DNA of 64,000 nt from the NCBI GenBank assembly GCA_964428975.1, contig CAYSAI010000001.1, forward strand, positions 62,001 through 126,000, given 5' to 3'. The position numbers and the translations under genes are program-made. Positions 50,139 through 57,988 of the stretch are shown here, piece after piece. Every line of letters begins with the position of its first letter. Position 1 is the stretch's first letter. This DNA is from JAGOUA01 sp964428975 (lineage in GTDB: Bacteria; Patescibacteriota; Patescibacteriia; 2-12-FULL-60-25). The notes under the pieces are model-generated. The model did no database searches and had not been told where the DNA came from. It was given only the letters and a program-made list of their open reading frames with translations.

Positions 50139-50414
50139 ATGGGACTTCCTGGCCATCGCCGCACCTCCTCAGACAAACGCCGTCGCGCATCACACTTCGC
50201 TCTCAAACCGAGCATTCTTGCGTTAGATAAAGCGACGGGGCTTATCCACCTTCCTCACCGTGCAGCGCCTGGTGCTTTGGAGTACAATGGAAAAGCGATC
50301 CATGTGAAGGGCCGCGATCGAAAGGTTGCCAAGCTTTTGAATGCCGCTCGCACGAAAGTGGATGCTGCCCACACAGGTCATGACCACGCCGGTCATACAC
50401 ACGACGAAAAATAG
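50139..50414 (+). CDS. rpmF: 50S ribosomal protein bL32 with His-rich tail
   Basis: 91 aa. N-terminus MGLPGHRRTSSDKRRRASHF equals the bL32 signature PKRRTSKSRRDKRRAHW. The usual zinc cysteines are absent, while the end HTGHDHAGHTHDEK is an unusual histidine-rich tail that might bind metal. First of the rpmF-nusB-rnc run. Confidence 0.88.
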   Translation: MGLPGHRRTSSDKRRRASHFALKPSILALDKATGLIHLPHRAAPGALEYNGKAIHVKGRDRKVAKLLNAARTKVDAAHTGHDHAGHTHDEK

Positions 50415-50446
50415 AGGTTGGTTTCGTTCTTTTTCCTGTTCTTTCT

Positions 50447-51007
50447 ATGTCGAACCGTCATCTTGCACGACGCTTTGCTCTCCAATCGCTCTACGAATGG
50501 GATTTTTGGAATGGCGAACGTAGTCCTCTCGAACTCTGTGAGCGCAACGTTGAGCGATGGATGCTCGAAGAAGGAGAAACGTTCGACGAACTCTCGTTTT
50601 CGAAGAACATTCTTGAGGGCGTACTCACGCATCAACAAGAGATCGACGGAACGATCGCGCGCTTTGCTCCTGATTGGCCGATCGAAAAAATCACTACCGT
50701 TGATCGCAACATTTTGCGCGTAGGAATTTTTGAGCTCCTCTATAATTTCGATATTCCTAGCAAAGTAGCGATCAATGAAGCAATTGAGCTCGCAAAATCC
50801 TTCGGTGGCGATTCGAGCGGACGGTTCGTCAACGGCGTTCTTGGAGCCGTGTATCGTGATCAGGTCGCAAAAGGCATCCAAAAACCATCCGATACCGAAA
50901 AACAAGGAGCATCTCTTCCTCTTGAGGCGTTTCTTCAAGGAGATCGCACGAACGACAACGAAGAAGAGGACGAACCCGCTCTCCATCTACCCACCTTTCC
51001 AAAATAA
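50447..51007 (+). CDS. nusB: transcription antitermination protein NusB
   Basis: 186 aa. Helical NusB fold with RHLARRFALQSLYEWDF at the start and ITTVDRNILRVGIFELLY and SKVAINEAIELAKSFGGDSS farther on. A 45-residue acidic tail is extra. NusB with NusE promotes rRNA antitermination. Placed before rnc, a rRNA-processing enzyme. Confidence 0.95.
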   Translation: MSNRHLARRFALQSLYEWDFWNGERSPLELCERNVERWMLEEGETFDELSFSKNILEGVLTHQQEIDGTIARFAPDWPIEKITTVDRNILRVGIFELLYNFDIPSKVAINEAIELAKSFGGDSSGRFVNGVLGAVYRDQVAKGIQKPSDTEKQGASLPLEAFLQGDRTNDNEEEDEPALHLPTFPK

Positions 51008-51021
51008 GTTTCCCTCTTCCT

Positions 51022-51759
51022 ATGGATCTCTCTCATCTTTCCGTGCTGGAAGAGCGCTTGGGCCACGTGTTTCGTGACCGATCGCTCCTCCTGCAGGCGC
51101 TCACACATCGTTCCTACATCAATGAACACAGCGATGTGTCTCACGATCATAATGAACGTCTTGAGTTTTTAGGCGATGCCGTGCTCGAAATGGTTGTCAC
51201 GAAGTATCTGTATAACACCTATGCACAACCAGAGGGGGTGCTCACAAACTGGCGCGCGGCCGTCGTGAATGCAAAAACATTGGCAGGTATTTCGCGCAAT
51301 CTTGCGTTTGAAGAGTTTTTACTCCTTTCGAAGGGTGAGGCACGTGATAAAGACAGCAAAGCTCGCATGTATATTCTCGCGAATGCGATTGAAGCGATTA
51401 TCGGCGCGATCTACCTTGATGGCGAGATGCCTGCGGCGACGGATTTCATTCATGCGCATATTTTGTCGCATCTGCCTCGTATCATTGAACTGGAGCTGTA
51501 TGTCGATGCAAAAAGTCGCTTTCAAGAAACCGCGCAGGAAATGCTCGGCATCACTCCTACCTACAAAGTACTCGAAGAACAGGGGCCCGATCATCAAAAA
51601 GAGTTTCTTGTGGGCGTGTTTCTTGATCGTGAACTCATCGCGAAAGGAAGCGGTACATCGAAACAAGAGGCGCAACTCGCCGCGGCAGCAGCAGGTCTTG
51701 AGAAGAAGGGTTGGCATGGAAAGCTCGGGATGGTTGCACCAACTCCTTCTCTCGGATAG
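51022..51759 (+). CDS. rnc: ribonuclease III
   Basis: 245 aa. Catalytic domain with NERLEFLGDAVLEMV (44-58) and later acidic site ANAIEAIIGAIYLD; the dsRNA-binding domain lies about 165-232 (RFQETAQEMLGITPTYKVLE, SGTSKQEAQLAAAAAG). Processes rRNA precursors and other double-stranded RNA. 14 bp after nusB. Confidence 0.97.
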   Translation: MDLSHLSVLEERLGHVFRDRSLLLQALTHRSYINEHSDVSHDHNERLEFLGDAVLEMVVTKYLYNTYAQPEGVLTNWRAAVVNAKTLAGISRNLAFEEFLLLSKGEARDKDSKARMYILANAIEAIIGAIYLDGEMPAATDFIHAHILSHLPRIIELELYVDAKSRFQETAQEMLGITPTYKVLEEQGPDHQKEFLVGVFLDRELIAKGSGTSKQEAQLAAAAAGLEKKGWHGKLGMVAPTPSLG

Positions 51760-51820
51760 GCTTTGCTCGCGTACCACTCTTAGGAATTACGCGTCTGGAT
51801 CATTCTGTCATTCCTCTTTC

Positions 51821-51895
51821 GCGTCCTTAGTTTAACGGATAAAACTGCGGCCTTCGAAGCCGCCTATGGGGGTTCGATTCCCTCAGGACGCACCA
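51821..51895 (+). tRNA. tRNA-Arg (UCG)
   Basis: 75 nt including CCA. Acceptor GCGTCCT/AGGACGC, anticodon stem GCGGC/GCCGC with loop CTTCGAA (anticodon TCG), T arm GGGGG-TTCGATT-CCCTC. Located 61 bp after rnc. Confidence 0.95.
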
Positions 51896-51903
51896 TCTCA
51901 TAC

Positions 51904-51926
51904 AGCCCCTCAATGGGGCTTTATGA
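51904..51926 (+). terminator. terminator after tRNA-Arg
   Basis: AGCCCC-TCAAT-GGGGCT followed by the weak tail TTATGATTT. Confidence 0.6.
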
Positions 51927-51954
51927 TTTCTCCCTCAACAAAAATACGACGAGA

Positions 51955-52392
51955 CTAAGAAGTTTCGTCGTCTGAAAGAGAGATGTTCTCCTCGTCCTGC
52001 AGTTGCTCGCGTAGCAGTGGAAGGATGATTTCCTCGAGGACGACGCGTTCGCCTAGAAGCAGATCGTCCGGCGTTTCGACCATTCCTTCACGAACACGTT
52101 CGTCTACCACGATGTATCGCCACAACGCGATGGCGTAGGCTCCTTCGAGTTTCAAGGCGCACGCACACGCGAGATGCGCTCTCCACCACCCAAGTTCGTT
52201 GTCCTTCGTGATAGGTTCCGATGGAAAGAGGATGACTCGCTCATACGAACCGCGCGCGCGAGGCAAGAGCAGCTCGATAGAGATACCTGCGCCCTTGCTC
52301 GTATAGACAACGTCGAGAAGCGGAAGTTCCTCTCGCACGATGTCGAACCCCCTCAAAAGTCCTTCCCAAATCTGCTCATCCAATCGGTCCAT
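51955..52392 (-). CDS. hypothetical acidic protein
   Basis: 145 aa, acidic, starting MDRLDEQIWEGLLRGFDIVR. Alternating beta (GISIELLLP, YERVILFPSEP) and helix (WWRAHLACACALKLEGAYAI), no signal peptide and no recognised motif. A GAGAGGG-type ribosome site precedes ATG 52392. Function unknown. Confidence 0.7.
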   Translation of the reverse strand: MDRLDEQIWEGLLRGFDIVREELPLLDVVYTSKGAGISIELLLPRARGSYERVILFPSEPITKDNELGWWRAHLACACALKLEGAYAIALWRYIVVDERVREGMVETPDDLLLGERVVLEEIILPLLREQLQDEENISLSDDETS

Positions 52393-52453
52393 GCGGCACC
52401 CTCTCTTTCTCCCTGCTCTTCCTCAAGATAAGTCTCGCATTCTTGCAAAAACC

Positions 52454-52545
52454 CCCTTGATTGTCAAGGGATGGGGGAGCCCCGTAAAAACGCTTCACGT
52501 TCACGGGGCACGTAAAAACCTCCTTGGGAAAGGAGGTTTTTACGT
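52454..52545. repeat. three adjacent hairpins next to tRNA-Leu
   Basis: CCCTTGA-TTG-TCAAGGG (52454-52470), GCCCCGT..ACGGGGC (52479-52509) and the 16-bp ACGTAAAAACCTCCTT-GGGA-AAGGAGGTTTTTACGT (52510-52545). The last one is a strong bidirectional terminator that abuts the tRNA-Leu 3' end; the roles of the first two are unclear. Confidence 0.75.
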
Positions 52546-52632
52546 GGTGCCGGGAGAGAGAATCGAACTCTCATGCCCTGTTACGAGCTACGGATTTTAA
52601 GTCCGCTGCGTCTACCGTTCCGCCATCCCGGC
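52545..52632 (-). tRNA. tRNA-Leu (UAA)
   Basis: 88 nt with CCA and the long variable arm of leucine tRNAs. Acceptor GCCGGGA/TCCCGGC, anticodon loop CTTAAAA (anticodon TAA), T arm GAGAG-TTCGATT-CTCTC. Confidence 0.95.
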
Positions 52633-52681
52633 GCCCCTACGAGCGTAGCAAAAGAGTCGTTGTTGTGCTACGGTGGTTTGC

Positions 52682-55000
52682 ATGAATACCCCCCTATCCT
52701 CCGCTTTGCGGAGCCTCATCGGTCTATTCGTGTTCGTTTCTGTCGGTTTTTCTCTCAATCAAGCGGTTTCTTTCGTCACACCGGTGTACGCCAATGAGCT
52801 CGCGCCCGCCGCTTTTTCTCTCAAAACAAACATTGGTCCTTATATCAATGGTGTTCGAGGCACGTCCCGTTCGTTTCGTGTAGAATTGACTCGTTCGAAC
52901 GGCTACACATCAAACCCAACGCTTCGCATCGAGGGACTTCCTTCGGGCGTGACGGCACGCACGATCGTTCAACCGCTTCGTCACATGCGAACAATCGTTT
53001 TGAACATCAGCGCTACCGCTCCCCTTGGTCTTCAAGAGCTGCGTCTTATTGCGAGCGATGGTTCAACCTCGTTTACAACGACCACCGTATTAAGCATCCA
53101 AAGCCAAGTTGGTTCCAGTTTCGCCATCAGCACAAACGGTTCAGCAAACATCCTCCAAAACGGAACGATCGCGCTTCCTATTCGTGTCGTGCGTCATCGC
53201 CTCGCGGGAGCGATCACGGTACGCGGCATGATGCTGCCAAACGGCATCATGGTCGATCCGCTCGTGATTCCTGCCGGACAAAGAACGGGAACACTGATCG
53301 TGCGCGCGCAGAATAACGCTTCGCTTGGCACGGCCAACCTTGTTATAGAAGCTCTCGCAACAAACGGACGACGTCTTCGAACGGTGCGTCTTACAACGAC
53401 GCAAGGCGCGGTGATTCTTCCCGTGCCTGCACCAATACCGGTTCCTGCGCCTGCTCCCGCACCTACTCCTACACCAATACCAACTCCCGTTCCTGCTCCA
53501 ACACCCGCACCAACTCCCGTGCCCGCACCAGCCCCTACGCCAACGCCTGCCCCAAGCCCAACGCCCGTCGCGAGTCTCCGCTTCGACATGGGTTCGCCCA
53601 CCCTCCGCGACATTTGGGTCGATCCGGTGAATGGTAACGACAGTCGTAATGGCTCTTCGCGAACGCAAGCTCTCAAAACGATCAACGCTGCATGGAACAT
53701 GATTCCAAACGGCACGCTCACGGGCACAGGCTATCGCATGCAGCTCATGCGCGGAACGTTTCCTGAATCCGCCATTCCAAACTATTGGGAGAACAAACGC
53801 GGCACGCAAGCGTTTCCCATCGTAATGCAAGCCGCGGATGGAAAAGGAACAACCACGCTCGCCGGCGACATGAACGTGTTTGACGTGCGACATCTCTACA
53901 TGATTGATTTCAACATCATTCCAAGCCCAGCGGGAGATGCGTTTCACTGCGAACAATGCGACACAACGCTCATGCGCGGCATGAAGCTCAGCGGTGGTAA
54001 TCGCATCGCGCATGAAACGATCAAAGTGAACCAATCACAACGGTTTTACATCGAAGAGAGCGATATTTCAGGCGCAGAAGATAACGCGATTGATTTTGTG
54101 GCGGTACAATACGGACATATCGTGAACTCGAAAATTTCGAACGCGCAAGATTGGTGCGTCTACACAAAAGGTGGATCGGCGTACATTCGTCTTGAAGGGA
54201 ATGAAATTTTCAACTGTGGTGTAGGCGGATTCGTCGCCGGTCAAGGTACAGGTTTCGAGTTTATGACGGCGCCGTGGATTCACTATGAAGCGTACGGCAT
54301 CACCTTCGTGAACAACATCGTGCGTGATACAGGCGTCGCCGGCATGGGCGTGAACGGCGGGTTCAACATCCTCTTCGCGTATAACACGCTTGTGCGCGTT
54401 GGTAATCGCGACCACTTCTTCGAAGCGAACCAAGGACGTCGTGGATGTGATGGGATTCGCGCAACATGTTCAGCGAACCAAGCCGCGGGCGGCTGGGGAA
54501 ATGCGGGAGCTGAAGAACAGTACATCCCAAATCGCAACGTCTACGTGTTCAACAACCTCTTCTATAATCCACGTGGACAGGAAGCGCCGTACCCTCTGCA
54601 GGTCGCGCGCGCCGTTACGCCTCCAAGCGGAACGAACCTCTCTGGTGCGCAAGCGGCTGATACAAACCTGCAAATCAAAGGAAATTATTTCTGGAATGGC
54701 AGCACAAACGATTGGGGAATTGATGGCGGATGCGCCGATACGAACGCGACGTGTAACGTGGCACAACTCTCGCGCGACAACGTGATCGGCGGCACGGAAC
54801 CTCGCTTTACGAACCTGACAGGCAACGACTTTCACGTGACAGATACGAGCGTTTTGAACGCCGTAACCACGGTTGGTTTGCCAACGTTTGATTGGTCGGC
54901 TCTTCCAGCACGTCCACGAGCACCTGCGGGAGAGACAACGATCACTGTGTCCACAAATCGCGCAGGGGAAGCGCGCGTTGCGAGGCCGGGAGCGTATTAA
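52682..55000 (+). CDS. secreted beta-helix protein with Ig-like domains and PAPT linker
   Basis: 772 aa from ATG 52682 (MNTPLSSALRSLIGLFVFVS). Signal peptide up to about residue 38 (VYA-NEL). Two Ig-like beta domains (about 45-145 and 148-245; LRIEGLPSGVTART, LPIRVVRHRLAG) lead into a 50-residue linker of alternating P with A/T/V, then a right-handed parallel beta-helix (about 300-740) of the pectate-lyase/NosD type, starting IWVDPVNGNDSRNGSS. Substrate unknown; a polysaccharide-binding or host-contact surface role is plausible. No LPXTG or TM anchor at the C-terminus. Confidence 0.85.
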   Translation: MNTPLSSALRSLIGLFVFVSVGFSLNQAVSFVTPVYANELAPAAFSLKTNIGPYINGVRGTSRSFRVELTRSNGYTSNPTLRIEGLPSGVTARTIVQPLRHMRTIVLNISATAPLGLQELRLIASDGSTSFTTTTVLSIQSQVGSSFAISTNGSANILQNGTIALPIRVVRHRLAGAITVRGMMLPNGIMVDPLVIPAGQRTGTLIVRAQNNASLGTANLVIEALATNGRRLRTVRLTTTQGAVILPVPAPIPVPAPAPAPTPTPIPTPVPAPTPAPTPVPAPAPTPTPAPSPTPVASLRFDMGSPTLRDIWVDPVNGNDSRNGSSRTQALKTINAAWNMIPNGTLTGTGYRMQLMRGTFPESAIPNYWENKRGTQAFPIVMQAADGKGTTTLAGDMNVFDVRHLYMIDFNIIPSPAGDAFHCEQCDTTLMRGMKLSGGNRIAHETIKVNQSQRFYIEESDISGAEDNAIDFVAVQYGHIVNSKISNAQDWCVYTKGGSAYIRLEGNEIFNCGVGGFVAGQGTGFEFMTAPWIHYEAYGITFVNNIVRDTGVAGMGVNGGFNILFAYNTLVRVGNRDHFFEANQGRRGCDGIRATCSANQAAGGWGNAGAEEQYIPNRNVYVFNNLFYNPRGQEAPYPLQVARAVTPPSGTNLSGAQAADTNLQIKGNYFWNGSTNDWGIDGGCADTNATCNVAQLSRDNVIGGTEPRFTNLTGNDFHVTDTSVLNAVTTVGLPTFDWSALPARPRAPAGETTITVSTNRAGEARVARPGAY

Positions 55001-55018
55001 AGATCAGGTTCAAAAGCA

Positions 55019-55046
55019 CATAAAACAGGCGAAAGCCTGTTTTATG
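55019..55046. terminator. bidirectional terminator with GAAA tetraloop
   Basis: CATAAAACAGGC-GAAA-GCCTGTTTTATG, a perfect 12-bp stem between convergent genes. Confidence 0.85.
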
Positions 55047-55052
55047 TAGATC

Positions 55053-55841
55053 CTAAGTTCGTCCCATCCCCCACCCCGATGGCGCCTCCCATGCCGTCGC
55101 GCGTTCCCATGCATGAAGATAAAGCGAACGCAGAAGCAACGAAAAATCTTTGCTTTCAATCGCGAGAGCAGAACATTCCTCTCCTGAAGACAAAAGATAC
55201 GCCGTCTCTCCCGCGAACGTCAGCGATCCAGAAAAAGGCGCGTCGTGTTCAAGAAGGAATCGCACTTCGTAGCCGCGACGATCGAAAAACGGTGGCACAA
55301 TTGCCTCGTTTTGAAGCACGAGCAGCACACGCCCACCAATAAGCTCGCTCGAAAGCGTGATACGCTGCGCTTCTTCCATCGTCGCTTGGGCGTGTACGCG
55401 GTCATCTACGCAATAGTATTCCCAAATCGATCCACCTTTCGAGCGTAATTCTTCGCGAATCGTGCGAATACCCGCCTCGCCGTCGTAAGCGCGCACACGA
55501 GGACGATGTGTCGAAGCGAATTCTGCGAGCCATCCTGTGAGCGCCGCGTCCGTCTCACGCACGAGCATGGCACTTTGTTCGCGTTCCTCCTCCGCAATCG
55601 CTCGCCACGCCGTGGGCGGATTTGCTCGATATAACGTCGTTTTTCCTCGTACTTCGCTCGTGATGAGCGCACGTTCTCGCAACCATTCGATCGCGGGATA
55701 GAGGCTTGTACGCGGCAGCACGAGCTTCTGCGCGATGTCCGTGAGCGTAAGCGCCTCGACAGAAAACAACGCCTCATACACACGAGCAATTTTCTCATCA
55801 CGAGCGAGGCGTTCCCACAACTTCCATCGATTAGTCGGCAT
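55053..55841 (-). CDS. TrmB-like winged-helix transcriptional regulator
   Basis: 262 aa from ATG 55841. N-terminal winged helix (ARVYEALFSVEALTLTDIAQ, LPRTSLYPAIEWLRERALIT) as in TrmB/MarR-type regulators, followed by a C-terminal ligand-type domain with EYYCVDDRVH and RVLLVLQNEAIVPPFF. TrmB proteins usually sense sugars. The start overlaps the end of the GT4 gene by 11 nt, suggesting it regulates envelope sugar genes (inference). Confidence 0.82.
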   Translation of the reverse strand: MPTNRWKLWERLARDEKIARVYEALFSVEALTLTDIAQKLVLPRTSLYPAIEWLRERALITSEVRGKTTLYRANPPTAWRAIAEEEREQSAMLVRETDAALTGWLAEFASTHRPRVRAYDGEAGIRTIREELRSKGGSIWEYYCVDDRVHAQATMEEAQRITLSSELIGGRVLLVLQNEAIVPPFFDRRGYEVRFLLEHDAPFSGSLTFAGETAYLLSSGEECSALAIESKDFSLLLRSLYLHAWERATAWEAPSGWGMGRT

Positions 55842-56958
55842 ATCCTGTGAGGACGCGGAGCGTTTGCTCAGCCGTTCGTTTCCATGTGAACGTTTCCGCA
55901 TACACACGCGCTTTTTTCGTCAGATGCGCTCGCGTTTCTTGCGAGCTTTTACGGAGAGCGCGTATCGCTTCAACCGCGTCTTCGAGAGAAGATGGATCAA
56001 CGAGCTTGTACGCATGCCCGCCCGCAACTTCCGGCAAAGAAGAGGTGTGTGAGCAAATCACGGGCGTTTCGCACGCCATCGCCTCAAGAACAGGCAGTCC
56101 AAACCCTTCATACAAAGAAAGGAGAAGAAGTGCTTCCGCCGAGGCGATTAATGCGGGTTTGTCTTGTTCATCCACATAACCAAGCACACGAACGCGCTTG
56201 CCAAGTGGATGCGTTTTGAGCCGTTGTTCCATCTTCGACCAGCCGTATCCAGGCAAACCAACCAACACAAGATCAAGTTCGTGATCTGTTTCCGCCACAC
56301 GAAAAAACGCCTCGAGAAGCTGCGCGACGTTCTTTTTCTCTTCGAGACGCCCCACATACAGGAGAAACGAACGTTTTCCGAGAGCGTATTTCTCACGAAC
56401 AGCGTCTCGTTCTTCGATTGAACACGCTTTATAGCGCGTAGCATCCACTCCAAGAGGAGTGACAGTGATGCGTTCTGGCGCGAAACCATACGCTTCCACA
56501 AGCTCCTGCTTACAAAACGAAGAAACCGTGAGCACTTCGGCGCGAGATGAACGAATATCGCGTGTCGTCATTTCGTGATAGGCGATTTGTATGGGTTTAT
56601 ACGCTTGTGGAAAACGATGAAACCCAATGTCGTGAACCGTCACGACGGCACGCCGCGGCAACACTTGCGGAAGCACGTGGGCCGGCACAAAGAGCACATC
56701 CGGAGGGAAAAAACGCATCTCCCACGACAAACGTAGCTGCGTCCACGCATAGCGCGGCGGCCATGAGAGCACGTCCTCGTGCCAGCCGCGTGTCCACGCG
56801 CGAAGGTCTTCTTGAAGCGGCCTGTCTGTATAGAGCTTCCACGCATGCGGCGAGGCAAGTGGAAGTTCGTGAAGCGCTCGAAAAAGCTGCGCGGCATACC
56901 ATTCCACGCCCGTTCGATGCGGACGGTTCGCTCGCGACGCTTCAAGTCCGATCAACAT
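55831..56958 (-). CDS. family 4 glycosyltransferase
   Basis: 375-aa GT-B enzyme. N-terminal half: TGVEWYAAQLF and VVTVHDIGFHRFP; C-terminal half: LYVGRLEEKKNVAQLLEAF, LVGLPGYGW and the nucleotide-sugar binding SLYEGFGLPVLEAMACETPV (E-x7-E motif). Transfers a sugar, probably for a surface polysaccharide. Two nt after the mreB stop, so cotranscribed. Confidence 0.93.
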   Translation of the reverse strand: MLIGLEASRANRPHRTGVEWYAAQLFRALHELPLASPHAWKLYTDRPLQEDLRAWTRGWHEDVLSWPPRYAWTQLRLSWEMRFFPPDVLFVPAHVLPQVLPRRAVVTVHDIGFHRFPQAYKPIQIAYHEMTTRDIRSSRAEVLTVSSFCKQELVEAYGFAPERITVTPLGVDATRYKACSIEERDAVREKYALGKRSFLLYVGRLEEKKNVAQLLEAFFRVAETDHELDLVLVGLPGYGWSKMEQRLKTHPLGKRVRVLGYVDEQDKPALIASAEALLLLSLYEGFGLPVLEAMACETPVICSHTSSLPEVAGGHAYKLVDPSSLEDAVEAIRALRKSSQETRAHLTKKARVYAETFTWKRTAEQTLRVLTGYAD

Positions 56959-56960
56959 AC

Positions 56961-57971
56961 TTACGTAGAAAAAATACTCCGCTTATACGCATCGAGGTTT
57001 TCAAGCGCGATGCCGGTGCCACGCGCGACGCACATCTGCGGATTTTCCGCGACCATCGCGGGAACGCCCGTCGCTTCGGAAAAAAGCCGGTCGAGATGCC
57101 GCAGCATCGCCGATCCACCTGAAAGCACCATCCCTTTTTGCATAACATCTGCAGAAAGTTCTGGAGGGGTTGCGCGCAACACATCTTTAATCGCTTCGAT
57201 AATCCCCTGCAATTCGTGCTGAATTGCGTCCGTCGCATCATCACTTGTGACGGTGACGACCTTCGGCAAGCCGCTGATCATGTCGCGGCCTTTCACTTCC
57301 ATTTCGAGTTTATTCTCAAGATAGAGAGCGGATCCAATGTTCACTTTGATATCCTCTGCCGTACGCTCGCCAATCGCGAGGCCGTACTTTCGACGAATGT
57401 GTTCTTGAATCGCCGCATCAAATTTATTGCCACCGATACGTACGGACGCGGACGATACAATGCCTCCAAGAGAGATAACGGCGATTTCAGAAGTACCGCC
57501 CCCAATATCGATAATCATGTGGCCAGACGGTGAACCAATGGGAATATCCGCCCCGATCGCAGCCACGACCGGCTCTTTAATGATGTACGCGGCGCGAGCA
57601 CCAGCGGACATTGTGGCATCGATCACCGCGCGACGCTCCGTGGACGTGATCCCTCCAGGAACGGCTACCATCACTTCTGGACGAAACAGACGTATGCCCG
57701 TCATCGCTTTGTTGATGAAATACCGCAACATCGCCTCGGTTGAACGATAGTCCGCGATCACCCCGTCTTTGAGCGGACGCTTTGCCACGATCGTGTCAGG
57801 TGTACGTCCAAGCATGTCCTTCGCTTGATTGCCTACGGCGAGAATTTTCTTATCAACGAGCGAAATCGCGACGACAGACGGCTCATGCAAAATAATGCCC
57901 CGTTTAGGCACATAGACCAAAACCGTCGTGGTACCGAGATCGATACCGATTTTTTTGTTCAAGTTAAACAT
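56961..57971 (-). CDS. mreB: rod shape-determining protein MreB
   Basis: 336 aa from ATG 57971 (MFNLNKKIGIDLGTTTVLVY). Actin-like ATP site in GIDLGTTT, VMVAVPGG, and VIDIGGGTSEIAVISLGG, later LSGGSAMLRHLDRLF. Polymerises along the membrane to guide cell-wall synthesis. mreC/mreD are not nearby; upstream is a DUF4012 gene and downstream a GT4 glycosyltransferase and TrmB-like regulator, all leftward and closely spaced. Confidence 0.96.
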   Translation of the reverse strand: MFNLNKKIGIDLGTTTVLVYVPKRGIILHEPSVVAISLVDKKILAVGNQAKDMLGRTPDTIVAKRPLKDGVIADYRSTEAMLRYFINKAMTGIRLFRPEVMVAVPGGITSTERRAVIDATMSAGARAAYIIKEPVVAAIGADIPIGSPSGHMIIDIGGGTSEIAVISLGGIVSSASVRIGGNKFDAAIQEHIRRKYGLAIGERTAEDIKVNIGSALYLENKLEMEVKGRDMISGLPKVVTVTSDDATDAIQHELQGIIEAIKDVLRATPPELSADVMQKGMVLSGGSAMLRHLDRLFSEATGVPAMVAENPQMCVARGTGIALENLDAYKRSIFST

Positions 57972-57988
57972 ACAGTTTACCACCTAAC

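Noticed and set aside
53194..53727. Open frame on the minus strand with long GAG repeats
   Set aside because: It is the antisense shadow of the PAPT linker of the beta-helix gene; no start signal.
57974..57982. TGGTAAACT before mreB as a leaderless -10 box
   Set aside because: Only 2 nt separate it from ATG 57971, too close for a transcript to include the start codon.
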